A stretch of 64,000 bases of DNA, taken from Methylocystis echinoides. GTDB lineage: Bacteria > Pseudomonadota > Alphaproteobacteria > Rhizobiales > Beijerinckiaceae. Below, piece after piece: positions 36,814-45,986 of this stretch. Each line of letters opens with the position of its first letter. Positions within the stretch are counted from its first letter, which is position 1. Location of the stretch: the NCBI RefSeq assembly GCF_027923385.1, contig NZ_BSEC01000001.1, positions 3,198,001 through 3,262,000 on the forward strand. The letters run 5' to 3'. The notes beneath the pieces were generated by a model. That model ran no database searches and had not been told where the DNA came from. It was given only the letters and a program-made list of their open reading frames with translations. The position numbers were made by a program, and so were the translations under genes.

Positions 36814-38475
36814 TTACCATTCGGGGGGTCGAATATTCGAATTGACATCCTGCGCCGCGGGCAGGCCCGCTGGCGTCTCGGGATCGACAGGCTGCTCGGT
36901 GGTGAGAAGCAAATTCCCCCAGTTCGTCCTGTTGCGCATCTGGATCGCCGTCGCGGCGGTGATGAAAGGCTTGCCGTCGCGGATCTGCCATCCCCCGCCG
37001 AGCGCGCGATAGAGCGACACAAGGCCCGAGGCGGTGTTGCCCGTCGCGATGGCGAGATTGTTTTCGGAGGCGTAGAGATTCTGCTCCGCTGTCAGCACCG
37101 TTGTGAAATCGCGCGTGCCCTGCTGATATTCCAAGGTCGCGATGTCGAGCGCGCCCTTTGCTTCCGTCACGCTGCGGCGGAGATAAAAAGCCTCTGACGC
37201 GGAAAGCGTGTAGGTCGCAATGCCGTTTTCGACTTCCTGCTGCGCGGTCAGAACCTTGTTCTGATAATCCACCAGCAATTGCTGCAAGGTGGCGTCCTGC
37301 AGCCGCACATTATTGGTGATCTGCCCGTAATTCAGCAGATTCCACTGAAAGGACGGTCCAATCGAAAAGACGCGGCCAACCGGATGCAGCATTTGCGCAA
37401 GATTATGCACGCCGACATTGCTCGCCTGTCCGCCGAGCAGGCCGGTGATGCTGACCGCCGGATAAAGCTCGGCCTGCGCCACGCCGATCTGCGCGCTTTG
37501 CGCCGCGGCGCGCAGTTCCGCCGCGCGAATATCGGGGCGCCGCCGCAGGAGATCGGCGGGTATGCCGATCGCGACCTTTCCCGACGCGGCGGGGATTTTC
37601 CCTGCGCCGCGCGCGAGCAGGAAACCCAGCGGCTCCGGCGCCATGCCGAGCAGAACGCGGAGGGCGTTCTCGCCGCGCTTGAGCTGCAGGGTCAGCCGGG
37701 GGATCGTCGCCTCGGTGGAGGCAAGCACATTCTGCGCCTGATGGACGTCGAGCATGCTCGTGGCGCCGCCTTCGTAGCGGTCTCGCGCAATACGCACCGC
37801 TTCCCGCTGGCGCACGACATTGGCCTGCGCGATGGAGATCTGTCGTTCGAGCGTCCGAATGCCGACATAGGTGCTGGCGACATCGGAGAGCAGCGTCACG
37901 AGCACGTCGTCATAGGACGCGATCGATCCGAGATAGGCGGCGTCGGCGGCTTCGATGCCACGCCGGAACTTGCCCCACAGATCGATTTCCCACGACGCCG
38001 CGACAAACCAGCGATCCGCCCAGAAGTTTCCCAGCGTCCCGGAGTTGCCGCCCTGCGACGCCGGGGTGGCGTTGCTCGCGCGATTATAGGAGACGGCGCT
38101 CGAGGCCGTCTGCGCCTGCGGAAAAAACTCGCCAACCGCAACGCCCAGTTCGGCGCGGGCCTGCAGGACCTTGGTCCCGGCGCTCAACAGAGTGAGATTT
38201 TGCTGATAGGCGGTCTCGATCAGGCGATCGAGCACGGGATCGTGGAAGACCCGCCACCAGTCCCAGGGATTTTCTCCATGGGTCTTGAGCGACTTGTTCC
38301 GCCACTCGAGCCATGTGTCCGTGACTGTTGGCTCGGGAGTCGCGAAATCCGGGCCGACCATGCAGCCCGACGAAACGGCCGCCATCATCAGCAGCGCAAG
38401 AAAGGGCCCCGAAGCACGAATGCTGCGACGACGGGCGCCATGGCTGTTCCGCAATTTGCCACCCCACCGACACAC
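36814..38475 (-). CDS. NodT-family RND outer-membrane lipoprotein channel
   Basis: A 553-residue TolC/OprM-like channel, first gene of the efflux operon. A signal peptide with lipobox (AVSSGC) is near the N-terminus, then MVGPDFATPEP, typical of NodT. Two long repeat halves follow with helical segments such as VASTYVGIRTLERQISIAQ. The start is uncertain: the GTG used here gives a signal peptide with a long basic part, and a TTG seven codons on is also possible. The adaptor gene begins 41 bases downstream. Confidence 0.9.
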   Translation of the reverse strand: MCRWGGKLRNSHGARRRSIRASGPFLALLMMAAVSSGCMVGPDFATPEPTVTDTWLEWRNKSLKTHGENPWDWWRVFHDPVLDRLIETAYQQNLTLLSAGTKVLQARAELGVAVGEFFPQAQTASSAVSYNRASNATPASQGGNSGTLGNFWADRWFVAASWEIDLWGKFRRGIEAADAAYLGSIASYDDVLVTLLSDVASTYVGIRTLERQISIAQANVVRQREAVRIARDRYEGGATSMLDVHQAQNVLASTEATIPRLTLQLKRGENALRVLLGMAPEPLGFLLARGAGKIPAASGKVAIGIPADLLRRRPDIRAAELRAAAQSAQIGVAQAELYPAVSITGLLGGQASNVGVHNLAQMLHPVGRVFSIGPSFQWNLLNYGQITNNVRLQDATLQQLLVDYQNKVLTAQQEVENGIATYTLSASEAFYLRRSVTEAKGALDIATLEYQQGTRDFTTVLTAEQNLYASENNLAIATGNTASGLVSLYRALGGGWQIRDGKPFITAATAIQMRNRTNWGNLLLTTEQPVDPETPAGLPAAQDVNSNIRPPEW

Positions 38476-38627
38476 GCGCAGCCAACGATATGCGCGCGGG
38501 GCCCCGATGTGAAAATGTTAAGCTCAAGATCGCCTTGCTGCGAATCGAGAGATTTGCGCGACTCTAGCGCCGGGGCGCCGGCAGGGCTAGGGTCAAGGCG
38601 CTCGCGCGCCGGTTTCCACTATCTTAT

Positions 38628-39875
38628 TCATTCAGCGGCGCGGAAGGCGGCGGTAATCTTTCGCGCAAGGACGGCAAGAGCGACAGGCGACGACGCCGGC
38701 TCACGCGAAAAGATGGCGGCGTCCATCGCAGCGAGTCCGGACGCGATGTCGGCGCGCGCGGCGACACGGCGCCAGCGCTCGGGCTCCGCCTTCGACAGTT
38801 TCCGGAGCGCTTCACGGAAACCGCTGGCGTCCGCCCGACGCGCCCGCACGCGCAGCGTGAGAAGCAGCCCCCAAGTCCTTGCGCGGCGACGCCACGAACG
38901 ACGACCGGAGCCGGTTTCGGTTGCGGCGGCGAGATAGGCGGCGGCTCCCGCAGATATGAAGCCCAGCAGCGATGCAAGGAGTGGCTGCGGAGAGAAGAAT
39001 CCGCGCGATTTTCCTGCGTCATCCGACTGCGGCGCCGGCAGGGCGTCGATGAAAGCGACGCGCCTTTCCGGGACCGAGGAATCGCGCATCCTCCGCGCGG
39101 CGATGTCGAACCAGCGCAGATGAATCGCCGGGGCGACCGCGGGGGTGGTCGACACCGGTCGGACCGTCCACTGATAGACGGCGCGCGCTATGGGGCCCTG
39201 ATCCGTCACGATCGTCTGACGCTCGACAGGCCCCGCGAAGGTGATGACGCCCGGCGCGCGGAAACGCGGCAGCGGCGGCAGACGGTCGGCGGTGAGGCCT
39301 TCAGCCTCCACGGTGACGGTGCGTTTCGACATCTCGCCGACCGGAATTTTGTCCGGCTCGGGGTCCCAGCGGTCGATGACGCGCAGGGATGTCGCCGGCA
39401 GCCAGAAGTCCGAGTCGCCAAGGCTCTCGCGGCTGCGCACATCGACTGTGAGCGGCTCAGAGACCATTTCCATCTCGGTCCGCGCGCCGTCGTCGCTGAA
39501 ATAGGCGAGCCGCCACTTGAAGGGCTCGATGGTCAGCCGCCCCGCGCGAAGCGGGTAGATCATGAGCGTGCGTGTGTGGACCGGCATCCAGAACCCGTCG
39601 ATGAACGCCTCGCTGGAGGCGTCGACGCCAAACTGCTGCCAGTCGAAATCGGTGAGCCCCGGTTGCACGATCCTGTCGGTGGCGACGCGAGCGTGAATTG
39701 CCGAGCGCAGCCTGAGCCGAAGCGGCTCGCCGACATAAGGCCCTTCCTTCGGCAGTTCGACCGTGGCCTCGAAGCGGCCGAGCGGCGTTTCCTCGGCGCG
39801 CGCGCCGGCGCGACCAAAGATCGTCAGCAGGACCAGAACCGGGATGCAGAGACGGGCGGCCGTCACGTCAGTCAT
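38628..39875 (-). CDS. BatD-like membrane protein of the MoxR/Bat operon
   Basis: A 415-residue exported protein: an N-terminal signal segment (CIPVLVLLTIFGRAGA), a beta-rich periplasmic region (about 30-280, with YVGEPLRLRLRS), one central membrane helix (LLASLLGFISAGAAAYLAAA) and a cytoplasmic basic tail of about 90 residues. This is the architecture of BatD proteins. Last gene of a seven-gene operon; its ATG overlaps the preceding gene. Function in such operons is tied to envelope stress or to complex maturation by the MoxR ATPase. Sequence match is moderate. Confidence 0.72.
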   Translation of the reverse strand: MTDVTAARLCIPVLVLLTIFGRAGARAEETPLGRFEATVELPKEGPYVGEPLRLRLRSAIHARVATDRIVQPGLTDFDWQQFGVDASSEAFIDGFWMPVHTRTLMIYPLRAGRLTIEPFKWRLAYFSDDGARTEMEMVSEPLTVDVRSRESLGDSDFWLPATSLRVIDRWDPEPDKIPVGEMSKRTVTVEAEGLTADRLPPLPRFRAPGVITFAGPVERQTIVTDQGPIARAVYQWTVRPVSTTPAVAPAIHLRWFDIAARRMRDSSVPERRVAFIDALPAPQSDDAGKSRGFFSPQPLLASLLGFISAGAAAYLAAATETGSGRRSWRRRARTWGLLLTLRVRARRADASGFREALRKLSKAEPERWRRVAARADIASGLAAMDAAIFSREPASSPVALAVLARKITAAFRAAE

Positions 39876-40692
39876 CCTCCGGAATCGGACCGCCGGCCGC
39901 GCGCAGGCGCCGCGCCTTTTCGGCGAGAATTCTGAGCTTCAGAAACCGGCCGGGATCGTCGGGGAGCGTCTGCAGCCAGTCGGCGCTCGGATGGACGCCG
40001 CCCGTCTGAAGGCGCCGTCTTGCGCGGCTCGCATGTTCACGCAGCAGTTCGGCGACGAGCGACGTCAGGTCGCCCGAAAAGGCTGCGCCTTGCGAAACGC
40101 CCGCGCCGGGGCCGCTGCTGGCGCTGCCGGAGTTTCCCGGCGCGCTGTCGCCTGTCCCCTCCTTGCTCGCGGCGGCGCTCGTCCCGCCGCGAGACTCGGT
40201 TTCACGACCGCTCGCGAGGCCGTCGCCGACGCCGCCGGTGTGTCCCTCCGTCGACGGCCGGTCGCGTGAGCCGCCGGCCTTCGATGCGGGAGAGTTTGCG
40301 ACCACGCCCTCGGCGCCGCCGCCTGCGGGGCCGGGGTCGCGTCGCAGGGACGCTTCCAGCAACGCCTTGTTATACGCCGCGTCCGCATCGTCCGGATTCG
40401 AGATCAGAGCGCGATCGAAAGCGGCGATGGCCTCTTCCAATCTGCCCGCCCGCGCCAGAGCGTCGCCGAGGTTGTAGGCGTTCCGCGCATCCGTCGCGAA
40501 GGCCTTCGCGGCCGCGTTCCAGTCTCCGGCGGCGTAAAGCGCCGCGCCTTTCCAGGCCGGGTCGTCGAAGACGTGCGCCGCCGTCGATGGCGCGCCGAGC
40601 GACAGCAGCAGATGGCCGAGGGTCTGCGGACCGAAAAGGACACATGCGATCAGGCCGGGTGTGATCGCAAGGAAGAGCGCAATCCGTCTCAC
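39868..40692 (-). CDS. TPR protein of the MoxR/Bat operon (BatE/BatC-like)
   Basis: A 274-residue membrane-linked protein: a hydrophobic N-terminus (IALFLAITPGLIACVLF), two or three TPR-like motifs (AWKGAALYAAGDWNAAAKAF, then AYNLGDALARAGRLEEAIAAFDRAL, then NPDDADAAYNKALLEASL), a long Gly/Ser-rich disordered stretch (about 125-210), and a C-terminal helical block. The GTG overlaps the previous stop (GTGA) and is preceded by GAGGAG. It likely bridges the VWA proteins of the operon to BatD, which is inference. Confidence 0.75.
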   Translation of the reverse strand: MRRIALFLAITPGLIACVLFGPQTLGHLLLSLGAPSTAAHVFDDPAWKGAALYAAGDWNAAAKAFATDARNAYNLGDALARAGRLEEAIAAFDRALISNPDDADAAYNKALLEASLRRDPGPAGGGAEGVVANSPASKAGGSRDRPSTEGHTGGVGDGLASGRETESRGGTSAAASKEGTGDSAPGNSGSASSGPGAGVSQGAAFSGDLTSLVAELLREHASRARRRLQTGGVHPSADWLQTLPDDPGRFLKLRILAEKARRLRAAGGPIPEDD

Positions 40693-41588
40693 GACCTCGC
40701 TCCTCTCAACGTCAGCAGCAGCGGCGCGGCGGCGAGAAGCAGCAGCAGGCGCCCGTAGTCGCGCCACTCGAGCGCGCGACGCGCGCCCTGTTCGACCCGC
40801 GCGATGCGACGGTTGGCGATGGCCAGCGCGACAGTCGCGGCGCGTGCGGCGTCTTCCGTCACGCCGTGGCCATCGGCGGCGAGAGCAGCCATCTCCGCGC
40901 GACCCGTGGCGCCAGCCGGACCGGAGACGACGACCGTATTGAGCGCGTGGCCCTCGGCCGCGAGCGTGACGGCTTCCGCGTGGGCCCGCGCATCCACGCC
41001 GCCGCCGTCGGAAACGAGCGCGACGTCGCCCGACAAGGCGCCGACGTCGCGCAGAACGCCGCGCGCGAAGCGAAGCGCACGATCCGGTCGTGCGCCGCCG
41101 TCCGGCACGGTCTTGTCGTCCACCGCGAAGAGCAGCGCTTCGAGCGCACCGCCGTCGTCGGTCAGCGGGCTGGCGAGATAGGCGTCGCCGGCATAGAGCA
41201 CGAGGCCCTTCTGTCGCGCGCCGCTGTTTTCGAGAATGAGTTGCGCCGTCGCCGTGACCTGCGGCAGGTTTTCGCTCCGTGACACGTCAAGAACGATCAG
41301 CGCGGCGTCGAGATTGCGGAATTGACCGCCATTGGCCGATCTTACCGCCGGACCGCTCAGCGCAAGCGCGATCAACACGACGCTCCAGTAGACGGCTCCG
41401 TCACGCGGCGTCTCGCGCGCCCCGCCCTGCCGGCGCAACAGCACGGCGAGCAGCGGCGCATCGAACGCCCGCGGCCAGTCGCCGAGCGACGCATCCCTGC
41501 GCTGCGAGACTCGCAGCAGCAGAAGCAGCGCCGGTGGCGCGAGAAGCCAGAGCGGCCGCAGCAGCGCAAAGGAGCCGAACGAGATCAT
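40689..41588 (-). CDS. von Willebrand factor A-type membrane protein, second of pair
   Basis: A 299-residue membrane protein with N-terminal (PLWLLAPPALLLLL) and C-terminal (GRLLLLLAAAPLLLTL) helices around a VWA-like domain. Its metal-site sequence is VLDVSRSEN, so the DxSxS pattern is altered after the first serine (S-R-S) and the usual GS is missing. The domain may still bind metal weakly or only pair with the intact VWA protein upstream. The ATG overlaps the upstream stop, and RBS-like GAGAA precedes it. Confidence 0.82.
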   Translation of the reverse strand: MISFGSFALLRPLWLLAPPALLLLLRVSQRRDASLGDWPRAFDAPLLAVLLRRQGGARETPRDGAVYWSVVLIALALSGPAVRSANGGQFRNLDAALIVLDVSRSENLPQVTATAQLILENSGARQKGLVLYAGDAYLASPLTDDGGALEALLFAVDDKTVPDGGARPDRALRFARGVLRDVGALSGDVALVSDGGGVDARAHAEAVTLAAEGHALNTVVVSGPAGATGRAEMAALAADGHGVTEDAARAATVALAIANRRIARVEQGARRALEWRDYGRLLLLLAAAPLLLTLRGARS

Positions 41589-42553
41589 CGCCTCATTCTC
41601 GATGTCAGCGCGATCGCCGCACAGGCCGCGAAGGCGACAGTCGCCGGATAGATCCACAGCTCGTGGAAGATCACCGTCGACGGCGCGGGCGCGTCGCCCG
41701 CCGCCAGCGCTTCGATCGCACGCGCCGCCGCATCGAGATCGTCGCCGGTGCGCGCGCGAAAGGCCGAGCCGCCGCCAATGCGCGCCACATTCTGAAGCGC
41801 GTCGAAATCCACCGCATCATATTTGTTGGGATTGGTCGTCGTATCGTCGACGCCGAGGCCGATCGTGTAGACGCGGACGCCGAGGCTTTTCGCGAGCGCG
41901 GCCACGGACACAGGATCAACAGAACCGGCCGTATTCGCGCCGTCGGACAGGAGAATGACGACACGGGAGGGCGACGCCGACTCGGCCAGCCGTTTCAGCG
42001 CGAGGCCGAGACCTTCGCCGATGGCGGTCGAGCGGCCGACGAGTCCGATTTCCATTTCGTCGAGCGCGCGGGCGACGGCGCGGATGTCGAAGCTGAGCGG
42101 CGACGCCACAAGCGCGGTCTCGGCGAAGACGACAAGGCCAATGCGATCGCCCTCGCGTCGTCGGATCAGTTCCGAGCCGACATGTTTGACGAGATCGAGA
42201 CGGCTCACGAGCGCCCCGTTGAGCCTGAAATCCTGTTTCGTCATGCTGCCGGAAAGATCGAGCACGAACATGATGTCGCGGCCGGAGGCCGGCAGCGCCG
42301 CGACCGCATCGGCGACGCGCGGTCCGGCCAGCGCCAGAACAAGGCTGACCCACGCGATGCTCGCGGCGATGAGGGGCCAGGCCATGTCGGCGCGGCTGAC
42401 GCGGGCGGACTGCGCATGGAGCCTGTCGCGAATGGATGCGGGGAGCGTCAGCGCGCCGCCGGACTGCGGCGCAGGCTTCGCCAACGCCAGCAGCAGGAGG
42501 GGCGCGGGCAAGAGCGCGAAAAACAGCGGCGCTGCAAATTCAACTCCGGTCAT
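41585..42553 (-). CDS. von Willebrand factor A-type membrane protein, first of pair (BatA-like)
   Basis: A 322-residue BatA-like protein. It has an N-terminal helix region (LFFALLPAPLLLLALA), a second helix (MAWPLIAASIAWVSLVLALAG), a VWA domain with intact metal site DLSGSM and later LLSDGANTAG, and a final helix (LWIYPATVAFAACAAIAL). It probably docks to the MoxR ATPase complex at the inner membrane. Its ATG is four bases inside the DUF4381 gene end, so translation is coupled. Confidence 0.87.
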   Translation of the reverse strand: MTGVEFAAPLFFALLPAPLLLLALAKPAPQSGGALTLPASIRDRLHAQSARVSRADMAWPLIAASIAWVSLVLALAGPRVADAVAALPASGRDIMFVLDLSGSMTKQDFRLNGALVSRLDLVKHVGSELIRRREGDRIGLVVFAETALVASPLSFDIRAVARALDEMEIGLVGRSTAIGEGLGLALKRLAESASPSRVVILLSDGANTAGSVDPVSVAALAKSLGVRVYTIGLGVDDTTTNPNKYDAVDFDALQNVARIGGGSAFRARTGDDLDAAARAIEALAAGDAPAPSTVIFHELWIYPATVAFAACAAIALTSRMRR

Positions 42554-42999
42554 TTTTCAAGTCTCGCCAGCAGCCGCCCAAGCGCGGCGTCGAGCGCCTC
42601 GGTCGGATCGTCCTGACGCGGCTGATACAAGGCGTCGCCATAGGCGCGCCCAAGTCCCTCACTGAAGAGCCGCGTCTCGAAGACACCGTCCAGATGCGTC
42701 AGCCACGCCTCTCCGCGAAGCGACCGCGCGCCGTCATGCAGCGCACAGGCGACGTCACGCAGCAGCCTCGCCTGCGCGGCGAGGCGGTCAGGCGCCGGGA
42801 GCGCGCGCGAGGCGGCCAATGCGTCGAGCGCGGCGCGCCGAAGCGGGCGACGCCGCGCGAGGAAATGACGCACGGCCATCGACAGAACCACTCCGGCGAC
42901 ACAGCCGACAAGGGTCATGATGAGAATGTCCGCCGTTCCGTCCGGGACCGGCGGATGCAGCGGACGCAGCTTGTCGACGACGCTAGAAGCCTCGGGCAT
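42550..42999 (-). CDS. DUF4381 family membrane protein
   Basis: A 149-residue protein with one N-terminal membrane helix (ADILIMTLVGCVAGVVLSMAV) followed by a basic, helical cytoplasmic domain. This fits DUF4381, which usually sits between DUF58 and VWA genes in MoxR operons. The ATG is 17 bases inside the end of the DUF58 gene. Function unknown. In the methanol-oxidation cluster the corresponding place is taken by mxaA, but this protein is much shorter. Confidence 0.78.
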   Translation of the reverse strand: MPEASSVVDKLRPLHPPVPDGTADILIMTLVGCVAGVVLSMAVRHFLARRRPLRRAALDALAASRALPAPDRLAAQARLLRDVACALHDGARSLRGEAWLTHLDGVFETRLFSEGLGRAYGDALYQPRQDDPTEALDAALGRLLARLEK

Positions 43000-43885
43000 C
43001 GAAGCGCTCCAGCGCCCGCGCCGTCGCCGCCGCCTCGAGACCCGCATCGATCTGCAGGACGCGCGCGCCGATCAGCCGCAACCTTGTCGCACGATTGTCC
43101 TCGGCCCGCGTCTCATGCGCGCGGGCGATGCGCAGCCGGCCCGCGTCGCCCTCGCGGGTGCGATAGGGATAGGCGCCGGGGGGCGGCGCGATTTCGAAAC
43201 GATCGGCGATCAGCAGGACGTCCAGATTGCGGCGTCGGGCGACGCCGCCCGCGACAGCGTCGAAACACTCTCCGGGCGCGTCGAGCGCCGTCGCGACGGT
43301 CATCGCCGCTGCGCCAGCCGCGCGCTCCATCTCCTCGAGCGCCTCGGCGAGCGGCGGCTCCGGATCGTCGATCTTGTCGAGAGCGGTTCGATGGGCGGCG
43401 GCGAGCTTGTCGAGAAGCGACGCGAAGGCGCCCCCATTCGCGGCCCAGCCAAGAAACTGCGGCCCTGATGCGGTGGCGACGGCGAGGCCTGCCCGGCCAT
43501 AGGCGTCGAGGGTTCGCCAGGCGCAGGCGACGATGGCTTCCGCCGCAGCGACGGATCGAAAGGCGCGGCGCGTGCCGAACAGCATCGAGGGACGCAGATC
43601 GACGAGGTACAGAACATTGCGCTCACGCTCCTCATGGAAGGTGCGCACATGCGGCGCGCCCGTGCGGGCGGTCACGTTGCGGTCGAGGAAACGGATGTCG
43701 TCTCCATCTGACCAGGATCGCACATCATAGGTTTCGATGCCGCGTCCGCGCCGCCGTCTCGGGATGCCGCCGCTCGGCGGCGCCGTGCATATCTGTCGCG
43801 CGGCGCTTCGTGTCAGCAGGCGTCGCAACCGGATCAGGGCTTCGACATCCAGATCCACGCCAGGACGGACCGCAGGCTCGATCAT
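42983..43885 (-). CDS. DUF58 domain protein (MxaS-like)
   Basis: A 300-residue protein with the DUF58 pattern RRGRGIETYDVRSWSDGDDIRFLDRNVTARTG (in parts), then HVRTFHEERERNVLYLVDLRPSM. These proteins accompany MoxR ATPases and have a VWA-like fold. There is no membrane helix, so it is probably peripheral. The ATG overlaps the MoxR stop (ATGA). Longer upstream starts are rejected because they lie inside MoxR. Confidence 0.9.
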   Translation of the reverse strand: MIEPAVRPGVDLDVEALIRLRRLLTRSAARQICTAPPSGGIPRRRRGRGIETYDVRSWSDGDDIRFLDRNVTARTGAPHVRTFHEERERNVLYLVDLRPSMLFGTRRAFRSVAAAEAIVACAWRTLDAYGRAGLAVATASGPQFLGWAANGGAFASLLDKLAAAHRTALDKIDDPEPPLAEALEEMERAAGAAAMTVATALDAPGECFDAVAGGVARRRNLDVLLIADRFEIAPPPGAYPYRTREGDAGRLRIARAHETRAEDNRATRLRLIGARVLQIDAGLEAAATARALERFDARGF

Positions 43886-44883
43886 GCGGGTTCGACCGCG
43901 TCGAGATAGGCGCGCACGACCCGGCGCGCCGTCTCGCCTTCGGCCTGAGCGCGCCACGACAGGATGGTGCGATGCGACAGCACGTCGACGGCCAGTTCCG
44001 CGACATCGTCGGGAACGACGTGATCGCGCCCCGCGAGATAGGCGCGCGCCTTCGCGGCGGCGGCGAGCGCCAGGGTCCCGCGCGGCGACGCAGGATGTTC
44101 GATCCGGGCCGCAAGCTCGGGCGCGAAGCTCCTGTCGCGCGGCGCGGTCACGAGCCGCACGATGTAATCCTTCACCGCGGGCGACAGAAACACGGCATTC
44201 GCCTCCGCCCGCGCCACGCCAATCTCGCGGGCGTTCAGCAAAGCCGGCGGCGCCGGCGGGTCGTGGAACGCCTCCCGCTCAACGAGATCGAGGATACGCC
44301 GCTCGGACGCCGCGTCGGGAAGCGTGAGTTCGACATGCAGCATGAAACGGTCGAGCTGGGCCTCCGGCAGGGGAAACACGCCCTCCTGCTCGATCGGATT
44401 TTGCGTCGCGACCGTCATGAAAACATCGGGCAGCGCGCGCGTCTCGCCCCCGACGGTGGCCTGTCGCTCGGCCATCGCCTCGAGCAGCGCGGATTGCACT
44501 TTCGGCGGCGCGCGGTTGATCTCGTCGACGAGAAGAAGCGAATGGAATATGGGGCCGGCCGCGAATTCGAAGACGCCGCGGTCGGGCCGCCAGATCGATG
44601 TGCCCGTGATGTCCGCCGGCATGAGATCGGGCGTGCACTGGATGCGCGCGAAGGAAAGATCGAGCGCGCGCGCGAGCAGCTTTGCGGCGCGCGTCTTGGC
44701 GAGGCCGGGCGCGCCCTCGAGGAGAATGTGACCGTCGGCGATCATGCCGATCAGCAGCCGCTCGACGAGCGCATCCGCGCAGACAAGATGGTCGAGCAGG
44801 AACCGCTTGACGTCGGCGAGGCGCGTGCTCACGGCGCTGGATTGAAGGTGTTCGCTGGATTGAAGCGACTCAGGCAACGTCAT
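43882..44883 (-). CDS. MoxR-family AAA+ ATPase
   Basis: A 333-residue AAA+ chaperone-like ATPase: Walker A-type EGAPGLAKTR, Walker B LLLVDEINRAPPKVQSALLEAM, and sensor-1 ATQNPIEQEGVFPLPEAQLDRF, all MoxR signatures. First gene of the seven-gene minus-strand operon MoxR, DUF58, DUF4381, VWA, VWA, TPR, BatD. The start is uncertain; the ATG used lacks a strong ribosome site, and a GTG 11 codons upstream is possible. MoxR proteins assist maturation of metal enzymes or envelope complexes. Confidence 0.92.
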   Translation of the reverse strand: MTLPESLQSSEHLQSSAVSTRLADVKRFLLDHLVCADALVERLLIGMIADGHILLEGAPGLAKTRAAKLLARALDLSFARIQCTPDLMPADITGTSIWRPDRGVFEFAAGPIFHSLLLVDEINRAPPKVQSALLEAMAERQATVGGETRALPDVFMTVATQNPIEQEGVFPLPEAQLDRFMLHVELTLPDAASERRILDLVEREAFHDPPAPPALLNAREIGVARAEANAVFLSPAVKDYIVRLVTAPRDRSFAPELAARIEHPASPRGTLALAAAAKARAYLAGRDHVVPDDVAELAVDVLSHRTILSWRAQAEGETARRVVRAYLDAVEPA

Positions 44884-45240
44884 CCGGTCATCTATCTGTT
44901 TGCGCAGGCATCGCACTCCCGAACTGGCTCAAGCGTTATTAGTACGCCCCGGCGCCGCGCCTGTCGAGGGAGATTTTTTTGCGGGTCTCCCGCAGTTTCC
45001 CGGCTTTTAAGAAACGCCAATTTGCAAGCAGAACGACCAGCAAGAGACTATCGGCTTTTTCGCCATCAGCCTTCCAATCCTTGTCAGGCGCGTCACTCTC
45101 CAATCAATGCGCTGGCTCGTCTTTCACCTGATGAAAATAACGGAACTGGCGCAGGGTTCGAGATGTGCGCCCGCGCATCTCTTTATGAAGTCAAACAGCC
45201 GATAAACATTGTGTCGTTGAAAACGGCATAGGAGGGCAGA
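44884..45240. other. Intergenic region between divergent MoxR operon and VHL-like gene
   Basis: No convincing gene. It must hold the promoter of the minus-strand MoxR operon and of the plus-strand secreted protein. An imperfect inverted repeat (GAGATGTGCG with CGCGCATCTC, 45160-45181, one mismatch) is followed by TTTATG. I could not identify a sigma-54 or other named site. Confidence 0.5.
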
Positions 45241-45672
45241 ATGTCCAAATCGGTTTGCTTGACGGTGTTCACGGTCGCCCGGTCAGAGCGCGGCGGTCCT
45301 GCATCTGGCGCGGAGAAAAAGGTCGCGAGGCGCATTGCGGCTCTTGTTGCGGCAGGCGTGCTTTCGCTGACCGCCTTCGCGCCCCTGCCGGCGCTCGCCA
45401 ACAGCTCTTGCGCGGAAGCCCGCCGTCTCCACTCACTGAATTCCGAGAATCCGACAACCATCACTTTCGTCAATGACTCGCCGGCGCCACGCAGTATCTG
45501 GTGGATCGACTTCGACGGAGGTCAGAAGAGCTATGGCGAGGTCGATCCCGGCGAACAGAAGACGATCGAGACGTTCCTCACCCATCCATGGGTCGTCTCG
45601 AATGAGACAGGCGCCTGCGTCAAAGTCGTCGTTCCGCAGCCCGGCGGGTCGATGATCCGGATCGCGCGCTAA
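45241..45672 (+). CDS. Secreted VHL beta-domain protein
   Basis: A 143-residue exported protein. A basic N-terminus and hydrophobic stretch (IAALVAAGVLSLTAFAPLPALA) form a signal peptide with likely cleavage near residue 53. The mature part from about 64 reads like the beta domain of the von Hippel-Lindau protein: LHSLNSENPTTITFVNDSP, then WWIDFDGGQKSYGEVDPGE, then TFLTHPWVVS. The VHL alpha (elongin-binding) part is absent. Bacterial members are known but of unknown function. It stands alone, with AGGAGG before the ATG. Confidence 0.82.
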   Translation: MSKSVCLTVFTVARSERGGPASGAEKKVARRIAALVAAGVLSLTAFAPLPALANSSCAEARRLHSLNSENPTTITFVNDSPAPRSIWWIDFDGGQKSYGEVDPGEQKTIETFLTHPWVVSNETGACVKVVVPQPGGSMIRIAR

Positions 45673-45986
45673 CGCCCGCGCGACATGGAAGCGAAACGCC
45701 GGCGACACGCGCCCGACCTCGCGGCGGGCGCGACGTCATTCGCGATGAAACAGCTGCCTCGGCGCGCTTCGACCGACGTGGCGAACAGGAGCCGAGGCGC
45801 GATCAACCTCTGCGAGGCTGGCGGCCTCGAGGCGTGCGAGCGGAGGCGCGCCGATTGTCTTCCCGACGCCTGAATGGAAGCGGGCTCGGCAAGCATCGTC
45901 AATGCGCCGCCATAGCTCGGCGCGCGGAACATGCTGCTTTATAGAGAATGGAAACCCGGGGAAACTTCGTCCAAACCGGTGTTTGC
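45673..45986. other. Intergenic region without a supported gene
   Basis: Short open frames on both strands here are Arg/Ala-rich with no motif, ribosome site or family resemblance, and I do not call them. No terminator with a T tract is visible. The tRNA-Arg gene begins at its right end. Confidence 0.5.

Noticed and set aside
38628..44883. Reading the MoxR operon as the methanol dehydrogenase (mxa) cluster itself.
   Set aside because: mxaF, mxaJ, mxaG and mxaI are absent, and the DUF4381 and BatD-like genes fit the general MoxR/Bat type better. Only a resemblance in gene order is claimed.
45685..45932. Short open frames on both strands between the VHL-like gene and the tRNA.
   Set aside because: Arg/Ala-rich, without ribosome sites, domains or a signal; not distinguishable from chance in GC-rich DNA.
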